From: an uncultured Gammaproteobacteria bacterium
GTDB taxonomy: Bacteria; Pseudomonadota; Gammaproteobacteria; Arenicellales; JAANXG01
Direction: 5' to 3'
Length of the DNA stretch: 48,108 nt
NCBI GenBank assembly: GCA_947259395.1
Contig: CAMYMN010000048.1
Coordinates: forward strand, 1 to 48,108
The translations under genes were made by a program, and so were the position numbers. Shown piece after piece: positions 36,441-45,155 of this stretch. Positions within the stretch are counted from its first letter, which is position 1, and every line of letters starts with the position of its first letter. The notes under the pieces are model-generated. The model was not told where the DNA came from. It did not search any database and saw only the letters and a list, made by a program, of their open reading frames with translations.

Positions 36441-36458
36441 CTGGTTCAGATATTGCAT
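36441..36458 (+). promoter_or_regulatory. Sigma-54 promoter for molybdoenzyme operon 2
   Basis: CTGGTTCAGATATTGCAT has GG-N10-GC and shares the spacer bases TTCAGA(T/A)ATT with the promoter at 28605, allowing one change. It lies about 100 bases before the FeS gene. Confidence 0.78.
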
Positions 36459-36560
36459 AGGAACTCTTGCCGATGTTGCTATGCGCCAGTTCTCGCCGGT
36501 TGAGACGGGCCAAATCTGATGCAACTGTTGAAGAAATTTCAGAAACAGGAGGATTTAGGT

Positions 36561-37361
36561 ATGACAAAAGTCTCTGCGCCGACGATGAGCCGTCGGCAGA
36601 TGATAAACCGCATGGGGGCGGCCACGGCCGGTGTCACGGTGGTTGCCGCGGCGCCGATGGCCGCGCGTGCCGCCTCGCACGGCAAGCAGGAAGTGCGCTA
36701 CGCGATGGTTATCGATACGCGGCGCTGTTCCGGTTGCCAGGCGTGTAGCATCGCCTGTAAATCGGAGTTCGAGGTTCCTCTGGGCGCGGTCCGCTCGTGG
36801 GTTGAGCACATCGAGGTAGGTAATTATCCGAACGTCGAACGCCGCATGTTGCCGCGCCTGTGCAACCAGTGTTCGGAGCCACCTTGTGTTGAGGTGTGTC
36901 CCACTAAGCCCGAGAAGGCCACCTATAAGCGCAAATCAGACGGCATCGTTGTGGTCGACGACAGCCTGTGTATCGGTTGCGAAAAATGCGTGGATGCCTG
37001 TCCCTACGATGCGCGCTTCATGAATCCGTTCAAGGGTGATCCGGTCAAGACCAAGGGCAACGGGGTCGCCGACAAATGCGATTTCTGCCTGCACCGCATC
37101 TCTCAGGGTGTGCAGCCGTCCTGCGTCAACACCTGTCAGGGAAAGGCCCGTATCTTCGGCGATCTCAACGACCCGACCAGCGAGGTTGCCAAGCTCGTCG
37201 AAGAGTACGATACGACGGTGCTGCTTCGCGAGAAGAAGACCAAACCGAGCGTTTTCTACATCGGTGCGGATTATCTCGAGGCGAAGAAGGACCCAAAGGC
37301 CGATCAATACTTCCGACTGGACACGCATCGCAACGAGCGGTCCACCCAACGTTGGTCTTAG
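36561..37361 (+). CDS. Iron-sulfur subunit 2 (ArxB/PsrB-like), Tat-exported
   Basis: From the ATG at 36561 (AGGAGG 8 bases upstream) the 266-aa protein has a Tat signal (MSRRQMINRMGAATAG). Four [4Fe-4S] cysteine sets follow: CSGCQACSIAC, CNQCSEPPCVEVC, CIGCEKCVDAC and CDFCLHR...CVNTC. It parallels FeS subunit 1 residue for residue in most blocks. It precedes the second catalytic subunit by 12 bases, as in arx-type operons. Confidence 0.92.
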   Translation: MTKVSAPTMSRRQMINRMGAATAGVTVVAAAPMAARAASHGKQEVRYAMVIDTRRCSGCQACSIACKSEFEVPLGAVRSWVEHIEVGNYPNVERRMLPRLCNQCSEPPCVEVCPTKPEKATYKRKSDGIVVVDDSLCIGCEKCVDACPYDARFMNPFKGDPVKTKGNGVADKCDFCLHRISQGVQPSCVNTCQGKARIFGDLNDPTSEVAKLVEEYDTTVLLREKKTKPSVFYIGADYLEAKKDPKADQYFRLDTHRNERSTQRWS

Positions 37362-37373
37362 GGGAGGTGTGCC

Positions 37374-39890
37374 ATGTTAGATCGTCGTAATTTGTTGAAA
37401 CTGGGCGGTGCTGCCGCAACCACAGCTGTTGCTGGCGGGGCCTCTCTGAACGTGCACGCGGTAATGGATCTGCCGCAATGGGGGAACAAGGATTTTTCGC
37501 CGACCACCGGTACGGAGCGCAAGGCCATTCCGAGCGCCTGTTGGCAGTGTGTGACGCGTTGTGCCAGCATGGGCTACGTCGAGGACGGCCGGCTGGTAAA
37601 GATCGAATCCAACGTCAACTCGATCCGCACCGAGGGTGTGATGTGTGCGAAAGGTCAGGGCGGGGTCAACCACACCTACGACCCGGATCGCATTCTGTAT
37701 CCGATGCAGCGTGTCGGTGAGCGGGGTTCCGGTCAGTGGGAGCGCATCTCGTGGGACGAGGCGCTCGACATGATCGCGGCGCGCATGAAGAAGAACCGCG
37801 ACGCCGGTACCCCGGAGAAGGTCGCGTTCCACTACGGCCGCATGAAGGCGAGCCACTCCAAGACCATCGGCGGCTTCTTCAAGGCCTTTGGCACCGGCAG
37901 CATCGGTAACCATACCGCGCTGTGCGAGGGCGGCAAGTGGACCGCCCAGGAGCTCACTTGGGGCGGTCACTACGACAACTGGGACTTCGACAACACCAAG
38001 TTCGTGCTGAACTTCGGCAGCAATGTCCTGGAGACCCACACCAATCACATCCCGACGGCGCATCGCCTGCTGTGGGCGATGGCCGAAAAGGGCGTGGAGA
38101 TGGTCAGCTTCGACGTGCGGCTGTCCAATACCGCGGCCAAGTCGAAGGAGTGGGTGCCGATCAAGCCGGGCACTGACGCGGCCGTCATCGCCGCCATGAT
38201 TAACGTGGTCATGAGCGAGGGGCTGTACAAGGGTGATGGCGAGGAGTTCCTCAAATACACCCGGGTGACCGAGGACGTCAACGCCGACGTAGCGACCAAG
38301 ATCGCGGCGATCAAGTCGGGCGTGAAGGATTACACGCCGGCGTGGGCGGAGAAGATCAGCGGCGTACCGGCCGACAAGATCACCGCACTGGCGCGCAAGT
38401 TCGCGAAAACCAAGCCGTCGGTGCTGGTGTCCTACCGGGGCCTGGTCTGCCACTACAACGGCAACGAGGGCGAGCGCCTGGCGCAGCTGTTGTGCGCGGT
38501 TACCGGTCAGATGGACAAGCCGGGCACGCGCATGAAAGCGGTCGGCGCCGGCTGGAATTGGCCGAAGATCCCGGCGGCGAAGAAGATCAAGAAGCTGGAC
38601 ATCTTCGACGGCTTCCCGGGGCAGGTCGCGTACCCGACCCACCATGTCGCCGAGATGGTGTTGCCGATGATCAAGGACGGCCGCAACGGTCGGCCCGACA
38701 TGTACATCGAGTACTGCTGGACGCCGGCCTACGCCAACGGCAACTGCGGTGAGGCGATCGAGATCCTCAAGGACGAGAAGCTGATACCGTTCGTCGTCGC
38801 CGTGGACCCGTTCTACGGTGACTCGACGATGTATGCCGATCTGATCCTGCCCGATACGCCGTACACCGAGCGCTGGACCGCCGAGGACATGGTCGACCCG
38901 GCGCAGATCGGCGAATTCTACATCCGCCAGCCGTTCACCAAGCCGTTAGGCGAGGCGCGCGACTTCTCGGATGTGGTCTTCGACCTGGCCAAACGGCTCG
39001 GCGTCGACATGGGCAAGGCGAAGTCGCACGAGGACTTCGTGCGCCTGGCGTGCGAGAACACACCCGGGGTCAAGGAGGCCGGCGGATTTGCGTACATGAA
39101 AAAGCACGGCGTGTGGCACGACAAGAACGCCAAGCCGCAGCAGCAGGTCTACAACCGCCCGGTCCCGGAGTCGGTGTACATGGCCAAGGGCGTGGTGCTC
39201 GATAAGGAGTCCGGCGTCTACTGGAAGCCGGCGAGCGCAGCGGACGCGAAAAAGGGCTATGTGGCCACCAAGGGTGCGTACAAGAAGTACGTAGCCCAGA
39301 AGATGCCGCATGGCGTGTATTCCGGCTTTGCGCCGGACAAGGTCAACAAGTCCGGTTACCTGGAGCTGTGGTCGCCACTTCTGAAGAACAAGGGTTTCAG
39401 CCCGTTCCCGACCTGGATGGAGATTCCCGAGCACCAGAAGATGGGCCCGGACGACTTGATCCTGACCACCTTCAAGCACGCGGCACAAACGCATTCGCGG
39501 ACCATGAACTGTAAGTATCTGGCGGAGGTGTACCACAACAATCCGGCGTGGATTAATCCAGTCACCGCGAAGGCGCGGGGTATTTATGACGGGGACCGGA
39601 TCAAGGTCACCTCGGAAGTCGGCGAGATGGTCACCAAGGCGCGGGTCACGGAGGCGATCATCCCCGGCGTGGTGGCGATCTCGCACCACTGTGGTCACTG
39701 GGCATATGGTCGTTATGCGTCGGGCCGTCGCGCACCTGCCACGGACGAAGAGCGTGGCGATCGCGACTTCAAGTTGAAGTGGTGGACTGAAAATGGTGTA
39801 CATCCAAACTGGGTGATTCCCAACGCGCCGGATCCCATCAACGGCCAGCAGCGGTGGATGGATACGGTGGTGCAAGTGACTAGGGTGTAA
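37374..39890 (+). CDS. Molybdopterin oxidoreductase catalytic subunit 2
   Basis: The 838-aa protein starts with a Tat-like signal (LDRRNLLKLGGAAATTAVAG) and ACWQCVTRCASMG...MCAK for the [4Fe-4S] cluster. It shares IGNHTALCEGGKW (probable Mo cysteine), HYDNWDFDNTKFVLNFGSN and the C-terminal NGVHPNWVIPN with subunit 1. GGGAGG precedes the ATG. Its third codon positions are far richer in G/C than those of subunit 1, suggesting strong expression or a different history. Followed by its TorD-like chaperone. Arsenite, sulfur compounds or another oxyanion are possible substrates. Confidence 0.92.
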   Translation: MLDRRNLLKLGGAAATTAVAGGASLNVHAVMDLPQWGNKDFSPTTGTERKAIPSACWQCVTRCASMGYVEDGRLVKIESNVNSIRTEGVMCAKGQGGVNHTYDPDRILYPMQRVGERGSGQWERISWDEALDMIAARMKKNRDAGTPEKVAFHYGRMKASHSKTIGGFFKAFGTGSIGNHTALCEGGKWTAQELTWGGHYDNWDFDNTKFVLNFGSNVLETHTNHIPTAHRLLWAMAEKGVEMVSFDVRLSNTAAKSKEWVPIKPGTDAAVIAAMINVVMSEGLYKGDGEEFLKYTRVTEDVNADVATKIAAIKSGVKDYTPAWAEKISGVPADKITALARKFAKTKPSVLVSYRGLVCHYNGNEGERLAQLLCAVTGQMDKPGTRMKAVGAGWNWPKIPAAKKIKKLDIFDGFPGQVAYPTHHVAEMVLPMIKDGRNGRPDMYIEYCWTPAYANGNCGEAIEILKDEKLIPFVVAVDPFYGDSTMYADLILPDTPYTERWTAEDMVDPAQIGEFYIRQPFTKPLGEARDFSDVVFDLAKRLGVDMGKAKSHEDFVRLACENTPGVKEAGGFAYMKKHGVWHDKNAKPQQQVYNRPVPESVYMAKGVVLDKESGVYWKPASAADAKKGYVATKGAYKKYVAQKMPHGVYSGFAPDKVNKSGYLELWSPLLKNKGFSPFPTWMEIPEHQKMGPDDLILTTFKHAAQTHSRTMNCKYLAEVYHNNPAWINPVTAKARGIYDGDRIKVTSEVGEMVTKARVTEAIIPGVVAISHHCGHWAYGRYASGRRAPATDEERGDRDFKLKWWTENGVHPNWVIPNAPDPINGQQRWMDTVVQVTRV

Positions 39891-39916
39891 AGCCGTTGGT
39901 CGCGAGGACCGCGACG

Positions 39917-40579
39917 ATGACGGTTGACAGCTCCTCCAATGGTTTGGCGAGGACGGCCATAGAGGTAAGCAACCTTTATGGCTTCCTCGCCGCTATTTTC
40001 CGAGAGGAGGTATCCGAGCAGTTTCTTGTGCAAGTTCGGTCACCGCAGTTGCGAGACACCTTGGCGGATGCTGGAATCACGCTGGATGACCGTCTGTTGC
40101 GAGGTCCTGATGAGGAGGTGTTGCGCGATCTTGCAGTTGAATTCACGGCACTTTTCTTGGGCCCGGGTGAACACATCTCACCCCATGAATCAGTGCATGT
40201 CCCGCAAGGTGGAAACCTGTGGGGTGCGGAGACCGTGACCGTGCGTAAATTCGTGAATGCGCTTGGTTTTGAATACGCCGACGGGTTCACCGGGATGCCG
40301 GATCATATCAGTGTCGAATTGGAGCTCATGGCGGAGCTGGCGAGAAGGGAAAGCGTTGCGTGGAAACAAGGAGACACAGAAGGCGCCGCGAACAGTCTTG
40401 CCTATCAGTGCCAATTCATGGCCGAACACCTCGCCAAGTGGGTGCCGATTTTTTGCTCCAAGGTAACGAACGTTGCCAGCTTGTCCTTCTACCGCGATAT
40501 GGCGCAATTAACCATGGATTTTCTGGAAAGCGAAGAAACGGACATTGAAAGGAGGCTCGACATCGCCACAGGTAGATAG
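39917..40579 (+). CDS. TorD/DmsD-family molybdoenzyme chaperone
   Basis: The 220-aa helical protein carries the TorD-family signature around EHISPHESVHVPQGG and GMPDHISVELELMAELAR. Such chaperones bind the Tat signal of a molybdoenzyme and assist cofactor insertion in the cytoplasm. Its position right after catalytic subunit 2 matches arxD/arrD/ttr-type loci. The ATG at 39917 is used. A TTG at 39896 would add 7 residues. Only one such chaperone is visible for both catalytic subunits. Confidence 0.88.
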   Translation: MTVDSSSNGLARTAIEVSNLYGFLAAIFREEVSEQFLVQVRSPQLRDTLADAGITLDDRLLRGPDEEVLRDLAVEFTALFLGPGEHISPHESVHVPQGGNLWGAETVTVRKFVNALGFEYADGFTGMPDHISVELELMAELARRESVAWKQGDTEGAANSLAYQCQFMAEHLAKWVPIFCSKVTNVASLSFYRDMAQLTMDFLESEETDIERRLDIATGR

Positions 40580-40598
40580 CGGGATCGCTAATTGACCC

Positions 40599-41204
40599 AT
40601 GCGTAAAGAAAATGCGGTGCCCGACTTGAAGTTCCATCCTATTTCCATGGAGCGATGGGATGACCTGCAGCGGCTTTTTGGTGACCGGGGAGCCAATCGT
40701 GGATGTTGGTGCATGCGCTGGCGGTTGCCAAGGGGTGAGTTCGAGGCCCAGCGCGGTGAGGCGAACAAGAATTTGCTGCGGTCGGGGATACGTTCCGGAC
40801 AGGTACGCGGGATCATTGGCTATCTCGATGACCTGCCCGTGGGTTGGTGTTCGGTGGGACCACGCGACAGCCTTTGTGGTCTCAGCGTCTCTGACTTGCT
40901 GGCCAAGGTCGATGAGCAACCTGTTTGGTCGGTGGCTTGTCTTTTCGTCGCCAGGCGATACCGGAAGAAAGGCCTGAGTCTTGAGCTGTTGAAAGCGGCT
41001 GTGGACTATGCCGGGCAACGCGGCGCCGAGATCGTGGAGGGATATCCGATCAAGCCCCGGGACGGTGATGCCAAAGTCCCCGCCGCGGCGACCTGGACCG
41101 GTCTCGAGTCGATATTTACCGCGGCCGGATTCGTCGAAGCGGCGCGGCGAGTCGAGATGCGGCCCATCATGCGTTTCCATGGTCCGCGCCCGGAGGACCG
41201 TTGA
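40599..41204 (+). CDS. GNAT-family N-acetyltransferase
   Basis: The 201-aa protein has CWCMRWRLPRGEFEAQ near the N-terminus and the acetyl-CoA site region VACLFVARRYRKKGLSLELL, followed by GLESIFTAAGFVEAARR. These fit a GNAT subfamily with a CWC motif. Its substrate is unknown. It follows the chaperone gene by 19 bases and lies in operon 2, but no role in respiration is evident. The following 200 bases have no gene. Confidence 0.82.
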   Translation: MRKENAVPDLKFHPISMERWDDLQRLFGDRGANRGCWCMRWRLPRGEFEAQRGEANKNLLRSGIRSGQVRGIIGYLDDLPVGWCSVGPRDSLCGLSVSDLLAKVDEQPVWSVACLFVARRYRKKGLSLELLKAAVDYAGQRGAEIVEGYPIKPRDGDAKVPAAATWTGLESIFTAAGFVEAARRVEMRPIMRFHGPRPEDR

Positions 41205-41403
41205 CGATAATGGTCGCTTTGCATCAAGATTGGTTGCGGTCCAAGACTTTGTTGCAACGAACAACCATGGCGCCACGGCTGACAGGTGTAAACGTCGTGC
41301 AACCCGAGATTACCGCCCAAGTTACGCCCAGATCATGTGATAGGCGATGTGCCACAATAGGAGGACAATATTAACGGGTGGCAAGAACCGGTGTTTTCGC
41401 GCT

Positions 41404-42309
41404 ATGGTCCGTTCGCGACAGTTGTTGATTCTTGTTCTGTGCTTGATGCTGGCGTTGAGCGGTTCGCCGGCAGTGGCTGGGGAGCTGTTACCGACGCTGC
41501 GTATCGGCCTGACACCGGTCTTTCTGGACAATAAATTATCCATCCTGAGAATCTGGAAACGCTACCTCGAGAACCGCCTCCAACGCCGGATCGAGTTTGT
41601 TCAACGGCAAACTTACCGCGAGATCACTGAATTACTCCTGACGGGTGACATCCAGTCCGCGTGGATCTGTGGATTTCCGTTTGTTCGCTATTCAAGCCAA
41701 CTTACTTTACTGGCGGTGCCGTTATATCGTGGGCAACCCCTCTACCAGTCTTATCTGATTGTCCCTGCTACAGACGCGTCAACCCGAGGTATTGCAGACC
41801 TTCGTGACAAGATATTCGCCTACTCGGACCCGGACTCCAACTCGGGATATCTTGTTCCGCGCGTGGGGCTGCGACGCATGGGATATGATCCAGACGCTTT
41901 TTTCGCGCGTACTTTCTTCGCTTGGGCCCATTACGATGTGGTGAACGCGGTGGCTGAAGGCGTCGCGCAGGGTGGTGCGGTGGACGGCTATGTTTGGGAT
42001 ACGCTGCAGCGGGTTCACCCCGAGATTACCGAACGCACGCGAATCGTCAATAAATCGCGCAAGTTTGGTTTTCCACCTTTAGTGGTAAACAACACGCTGC
42101 CGGACGAGGACGTCCGTTTGTTGCGCCATGTGATGCTTAGAATGAAAGATGAGCCAGACGGTGTTGTATTACTGCGGGAACTAAATTTGGATGGCTTCGT
42201 TACAGGAACACCGGAACTATATGAAGGGATTCGAGATAACGTGCATTACATGAATCAGGCTGAGCGCAATGTTTCGCAAAATCAGCTTACGCTACAAGAT
42301 ACCTATTAA
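41404..42309 (+). CDS. PhnD-like periplasmic oxyanion-binding sensor protein
   Basis: The 301-aa protein has a signal peptide (LLILVLCLMLALSGSPAVAG) and a PhnD/phosphonate-type binding fold: LRIGLTPVFL, WICGFPFVRYS, FAYSDPDSNSGYLVP and GAVDGYVWDTL. Such proteins act as ligand sensors beside kinases in the arx, arr and ttr systems. Its end overlaps the kinase gene by 41 bases. ATG 41404 gives a clean signal peptide, although AGGAGG lies 38 bases upstream and an in-frame ATG at 41347 exists. It likely detects the enzyme's substrate. Confidence 0.87.
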   Translation: MVRSRQLLILVLCLMLALSGSPAVAGELLPTLRIGLTPVFLDNKLSILRIWKRYLENRLQRRIEFVQRQTYREITELLLTGDIQSAWICGFPFVRYSSQLTLLAVPLYRGQPLYQSYLIVPATDASTRGIADLRDKIFAYSDPDSNSGYLVPRVGLRRMGYDPDAFFARTFFAWAHYDVVNAVAEGVAQGGAVDGYVWDTLQRVHPEITERTRIVNKSRKFGFPPLVVNNTLPDEDVRLLRHVMLRMKDEPDGVVLLRELNLDGFVTGTPELYEGIRDNVHYMNQAERNVSQNQLTLQDTY

Positions 42310-43684
42310 CCTCACTCTCGCCATCCTGCTGACCAGTTTGGTCATCGGGAGCGTGTTGATATGGCGGTCCTATGAAGAGATCCGCAATGACCTGTTCCGA
42401 AGTTCAGTAGAGCTTGGAACGGTGCTCGCGCGAACGCTGGTTGCACCGCTCAAACATGATGATATCTGGAAAGCTTATAAGATACTGCGATCGGCGGGAT
42501 ATAGAATCTACATCGTGTTGGATGAGCAACAGCGCATTTTTGTATCAAATCAGCCGACAGAATTTCCGATGATGAGAGAGTTGCAGACACTGGGTTCGGA
42601 GTTCGAAGCGTTGCAGTTGAAAATTGAGAACCACGACTCGTTGTCTCCGTTCCTTCAAGAAAGATCGCAGGACGAGCGGCTGTACGTCGTGATACCGGTG
42701 ATTGACGACGGTATTCAGATCGCGAACGTGATCATCGGTTATCCGCGGACCATCTATTGGCCGCGTCTGTTGAATATTGTGGAGCGCGTCGGATTGACTT
42801 CGCTGATCGTCATGCTGTTCCTGATACCTATCGGTTGGTGGGTGGGCAACCGCACCGTCGATCCGTTGGTGCGGCTGTCTCGGGCCATGAGTCAAGTCGG
42901 CAGTAGACCACTGCAAGATATTGATTACAAGCCGCTGGAACGGGATGATGAAATCGGCCAACTCGGGCAGAGTTTTGACGCCATGATTGCGGAATTGAAA
43001 GAGAAGGAGAATCTGGAAGGGCAAGTGATCGTCTCCGAAAGACTCGCGGCGATAGGCCGGCTGGCCGCCGGCGTCGCCCACGAGATCAACAACCCCCTGG
43101 GTGGCATGATGAACGCGGTCAACACGTACCGGCGCTTCGGGCGGTCAGATAGCGAAACAGACACGACCATGTTTTTGCTCGAACGGGGGCTCAAGCAGAT
43201 CCACGAGACCGTCTCCGCGTTGCTGGTGGAGGCGCGACAGGAGAGTCACGACCTGACGCCTGATGACATTGAGGATGTTCGATTACTGGTGCAATCCGAT
43301 GCGCAAAAGAAAGGACTGCAATTGGTGTGGGACAACAAGCTGGACAGGCCGCTATCCCTGCCCTCGACACCGGTACGGCAGGTGTTGATGAATCTCTCAC
43401 TCAACGCCGTGCAGGCCGCTGAACAGGCTGGACAAGTGACGCTCAGCGTGGCACTGGTCGATGGTGTGTTGGAGATCCGCGTCTCCAACGACGGGGTGAC
43501 CGTTTCGAAAGAGGAGATCGGTCACCTGTTCGAACCGTTTGTCCATAAACGGCCCGGGGGGACTGGCCTCGGTTTGTGGATCACCTACCAGATCGTTCGG
43601 CAGTTCGGAGGTGACATCTATGTGCAGAGCGAACACGGCACGACGAGTTTTATGGTTCATCTGCCGTTGGAGCTGGCGGCATGA
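42269..43684 (+). CDS. Membrane sensor histidine kinase (ArxS/TtrS-like role)
   Basis: The 471-aa kinase has two TM helices (about 16-32 and 175-193) around a periplasmic domain and a HAMP linker. The H-box is GVAHEINNPLGG (H271), followed by N-box LMNLSLNAVQAAE and the GGTGLGLWITY G-box. It starts within the PhnD-like gene and its stop overlaps the regulator start as ATGA. The three genes therefore form one signalling unit. It should phosphorylate D57 of the regulator. Confidence 0.93.
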   Translation: MFRKISLRYKIPINLTLAILLTSLVIGSVLIWRSYEEIRNDLFRSSVELGTVLARTLVAPLKHDDIWKAYKILRSAGYRIYIVLDEQQRIFVSNQPTEFPMMRELQTLGSEFEALQLKIENHDSLSPFLQERSQDERLYVVIPVIDDGIQIANVIIGYPRTIYWPRLLNIVERVGLTSLIVMLFLIPIGWWVGNRTVDPLVRLSRAMSQVGSRPLQDIDYKPLERDDEIGQLGQSFDAMIAELKEKENLEGQVIVSERLAAIGRLAAGVAHEINNPLGGMMNAVNTYRRFGRSDSETDTTMFLLERGLKQIHETVSALLVEARQESHDLTPDDIEDVRLLVQSDAQKKGLQLVWDNKLDRPLSLPSTPVRQVLMNLSLNAVQAAEQAGQVTLSVALVDGVLEIRVSNDGVTVSKEEIGHLFEPFVHKRPGGTGLGLWITYQIVRQFGGDIYVQSEHGTTSFMVHLPLELAA

Positions 43685-45045
43685 GTAAGGAGTTGAACAA
43701 AGCGCTGTGCCTCGTGGAAGACGATCCCATCATGGGAGAATCCCTGGCGCATCGATTGAAGCTGGAAGGTTTGCACTGCGATTGGCACCGGGACGGCAAA
43801 AGCGCCTTGAATGCACTGCGACATCAGTCTTATGCGGCGCTGATCAGCGATATCCAGCTGCCGGATTTTAGCGGTGAAGACTTATTTCAAGCACTTTACG
43901 GCGAGCAGGTGCTGTTGCCCCCCACCCTGTTTATCACCGGCTACGGTTCAATTGACCAGGCAGTGAGATTGCTGCGGCTCGGTGCGCGTGATTACATCAC
44001 AAAACCATTCGACCTCGATCAGCTCATGGATAAGCTGCGGATCATTTCCCCGAACCTGTTCATCGACGACGAATGGCAGGATTTGGAGCCAGTGTTAGGA
44101 ACATCGGTATCTATGCGCCGAATTCAGAAAATGGCCCATGTCCTGGGAGAGTACCACGTCAGCGTCCTGCTCACTGGAGAGTCGGGTGTCGGGAAAGAGT
44201 ATGTGGCGCAGTACATTCACCGCATCACCGACGACACAGGTTGTCTGCCCTTTATATCTGTGAACTGTGCCGCGGTCACGGAGACCCTTCTAGAGGCTGA
44301 GTTGTTCGGCCATGAAAAAGGAGCCTTCACCGGTGCCGTCCAATCCCGCCGCGGTGTGTTTGAGCGCGCTGACCGAGGCACGTTGTTTCTCGATGAGATC
44401 GGCGAAATGTCGCCGGGGATGCAGGCTAATTTGCTTCGTGTTGTGCAAGAGGGGAATTTCGAGCGCGTAGGTGGTCACCAGACGATCGATGTGGATGTCC
44501 GGGTTATTTGTGCCACCAATCGCGACCTCAAGGAAATGGTCGACGCCGGTTCGTTCCGCGAGGATCTTTTCTACCGCATCAATGTGGCGCATCTGCACGT
44601 GCCCCCTTTGCGTGAGCGTCCCGATGACATCGGGTGGTTTGCGCATATGTTCGTCAGCGACTTTGCTAAGAGTTCAGGTAAGGCGTGGACATTAACGGCT
44701 GCCGGAGAGGATTTTCTAAGCAAGCAATCCTGGCCCGGCAATGTCCGCGAATTGAAACACGCCGTAGAGCGTGCGTGTATCTTTTCGTCGCAAGCGGTCC
44801 TGGGGCCGAGTGAACTGGGCGCCTCGCTGCACAACGAATCGCCGGCGGCGGAAGTGGCGGATACTGGAGGGCCGTTACAGTTGAAAAGCTATCTAGAAAA
44901 CTGCGAACACACGCATATCCTCGAAACGTTGAAGGCGCACGCGTGGCAGATCTCCACCACAGCCGAGGCGTTGGGTATCAGCCGCAAGAACTTGTGGGAG
45001 AAAATGCGTAAGTATGGAATCCGTGACCCGGAGACGACCCGCTAA
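43681..45045 (+). CDS. NtrC-family sigma-54 response regulator
   Basis: The 454-aa protein has a receiver domain (acidic EDD at 13-15, D57 in LISDIQLPD, K108 in YITKPF). An AAA+ domain follows, with Walker A GESGVGKE (166-173), GAFTGA (214-219) for contact with sigma-54 and LFLDEIGE. A Fis-type helix-turn-helix (TTAEALGISRKNLWEKM) ends it. All elements needed for sigma-54 activation are present. It is the obvious candidate to bind the GTTAC-N6-GTAAC pairs upstream of the three sigma-54 operons and moaA. Confidence 0.95.
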   Translation: MSKELNKALCLVEDDPIMGESLAHRLKLEGLHCDWHRDGKSALNALRHQSYAALISDIQLPDFSGEDLFQALYGEQVLLPPTLFITGYGSIDQAVRLLRLGARDYITKPFDLDQLMDKLRIISPNLFIDDEWQDLEPVLGTSVSMRRIQKMAHVLGEYHVSVLLTGESGVGKEYVAQYIHRITDDTGCLPFISVNCAAVTETLLEAELFGHEKGAFTGAVQSRRGVFERADRGTLFLDEIGEMSPGMQANLLRVVQEGNFERVGGHQTIDVDVRVICATNRDLKEMVDAGSFREDLFYRINVAHLHVPPLRERPDDIGWFAHMFVSDFAKSSGKAWTLTAAGEDFLSKQSWPGNVRELKHAVERACIFSSQAVLGPSELGASLHNESPAAEVADTGGPLQLKSYLENCEHTHILETLKAHAWQISTTAEALGISRKNLWEKMRKYGIRDPETTR

Positions 45046-45155
45046 TCTCAAACCTCTTTATCGAGGCATTGCACATAAAACGCGGGTAAATGAATAACGT
45101 ACGCTGCAAAGACCAGGAAACCACCGACTGCTAAAAATATTTGCAGAGAATCACT

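Noticed and set aside
37377..38645. 422-codon open frame on the minus strand opposite catalytic subunit 2
   Set aside because: High G/C at third positions of the true gene leaves the antisense frame open. There is no ribosome-binding site or family resemblance.
36561..39890. Naming the second FeS/catalytic pair arxB/arxA
   Set aside because: Gene order and the PhnD-kinase-NtrC unit fit arx, but the active-site segment GNHTALCEGGKW cannot be matched with certainty to arsenic enzymes by eye. A phylogeny is needed.
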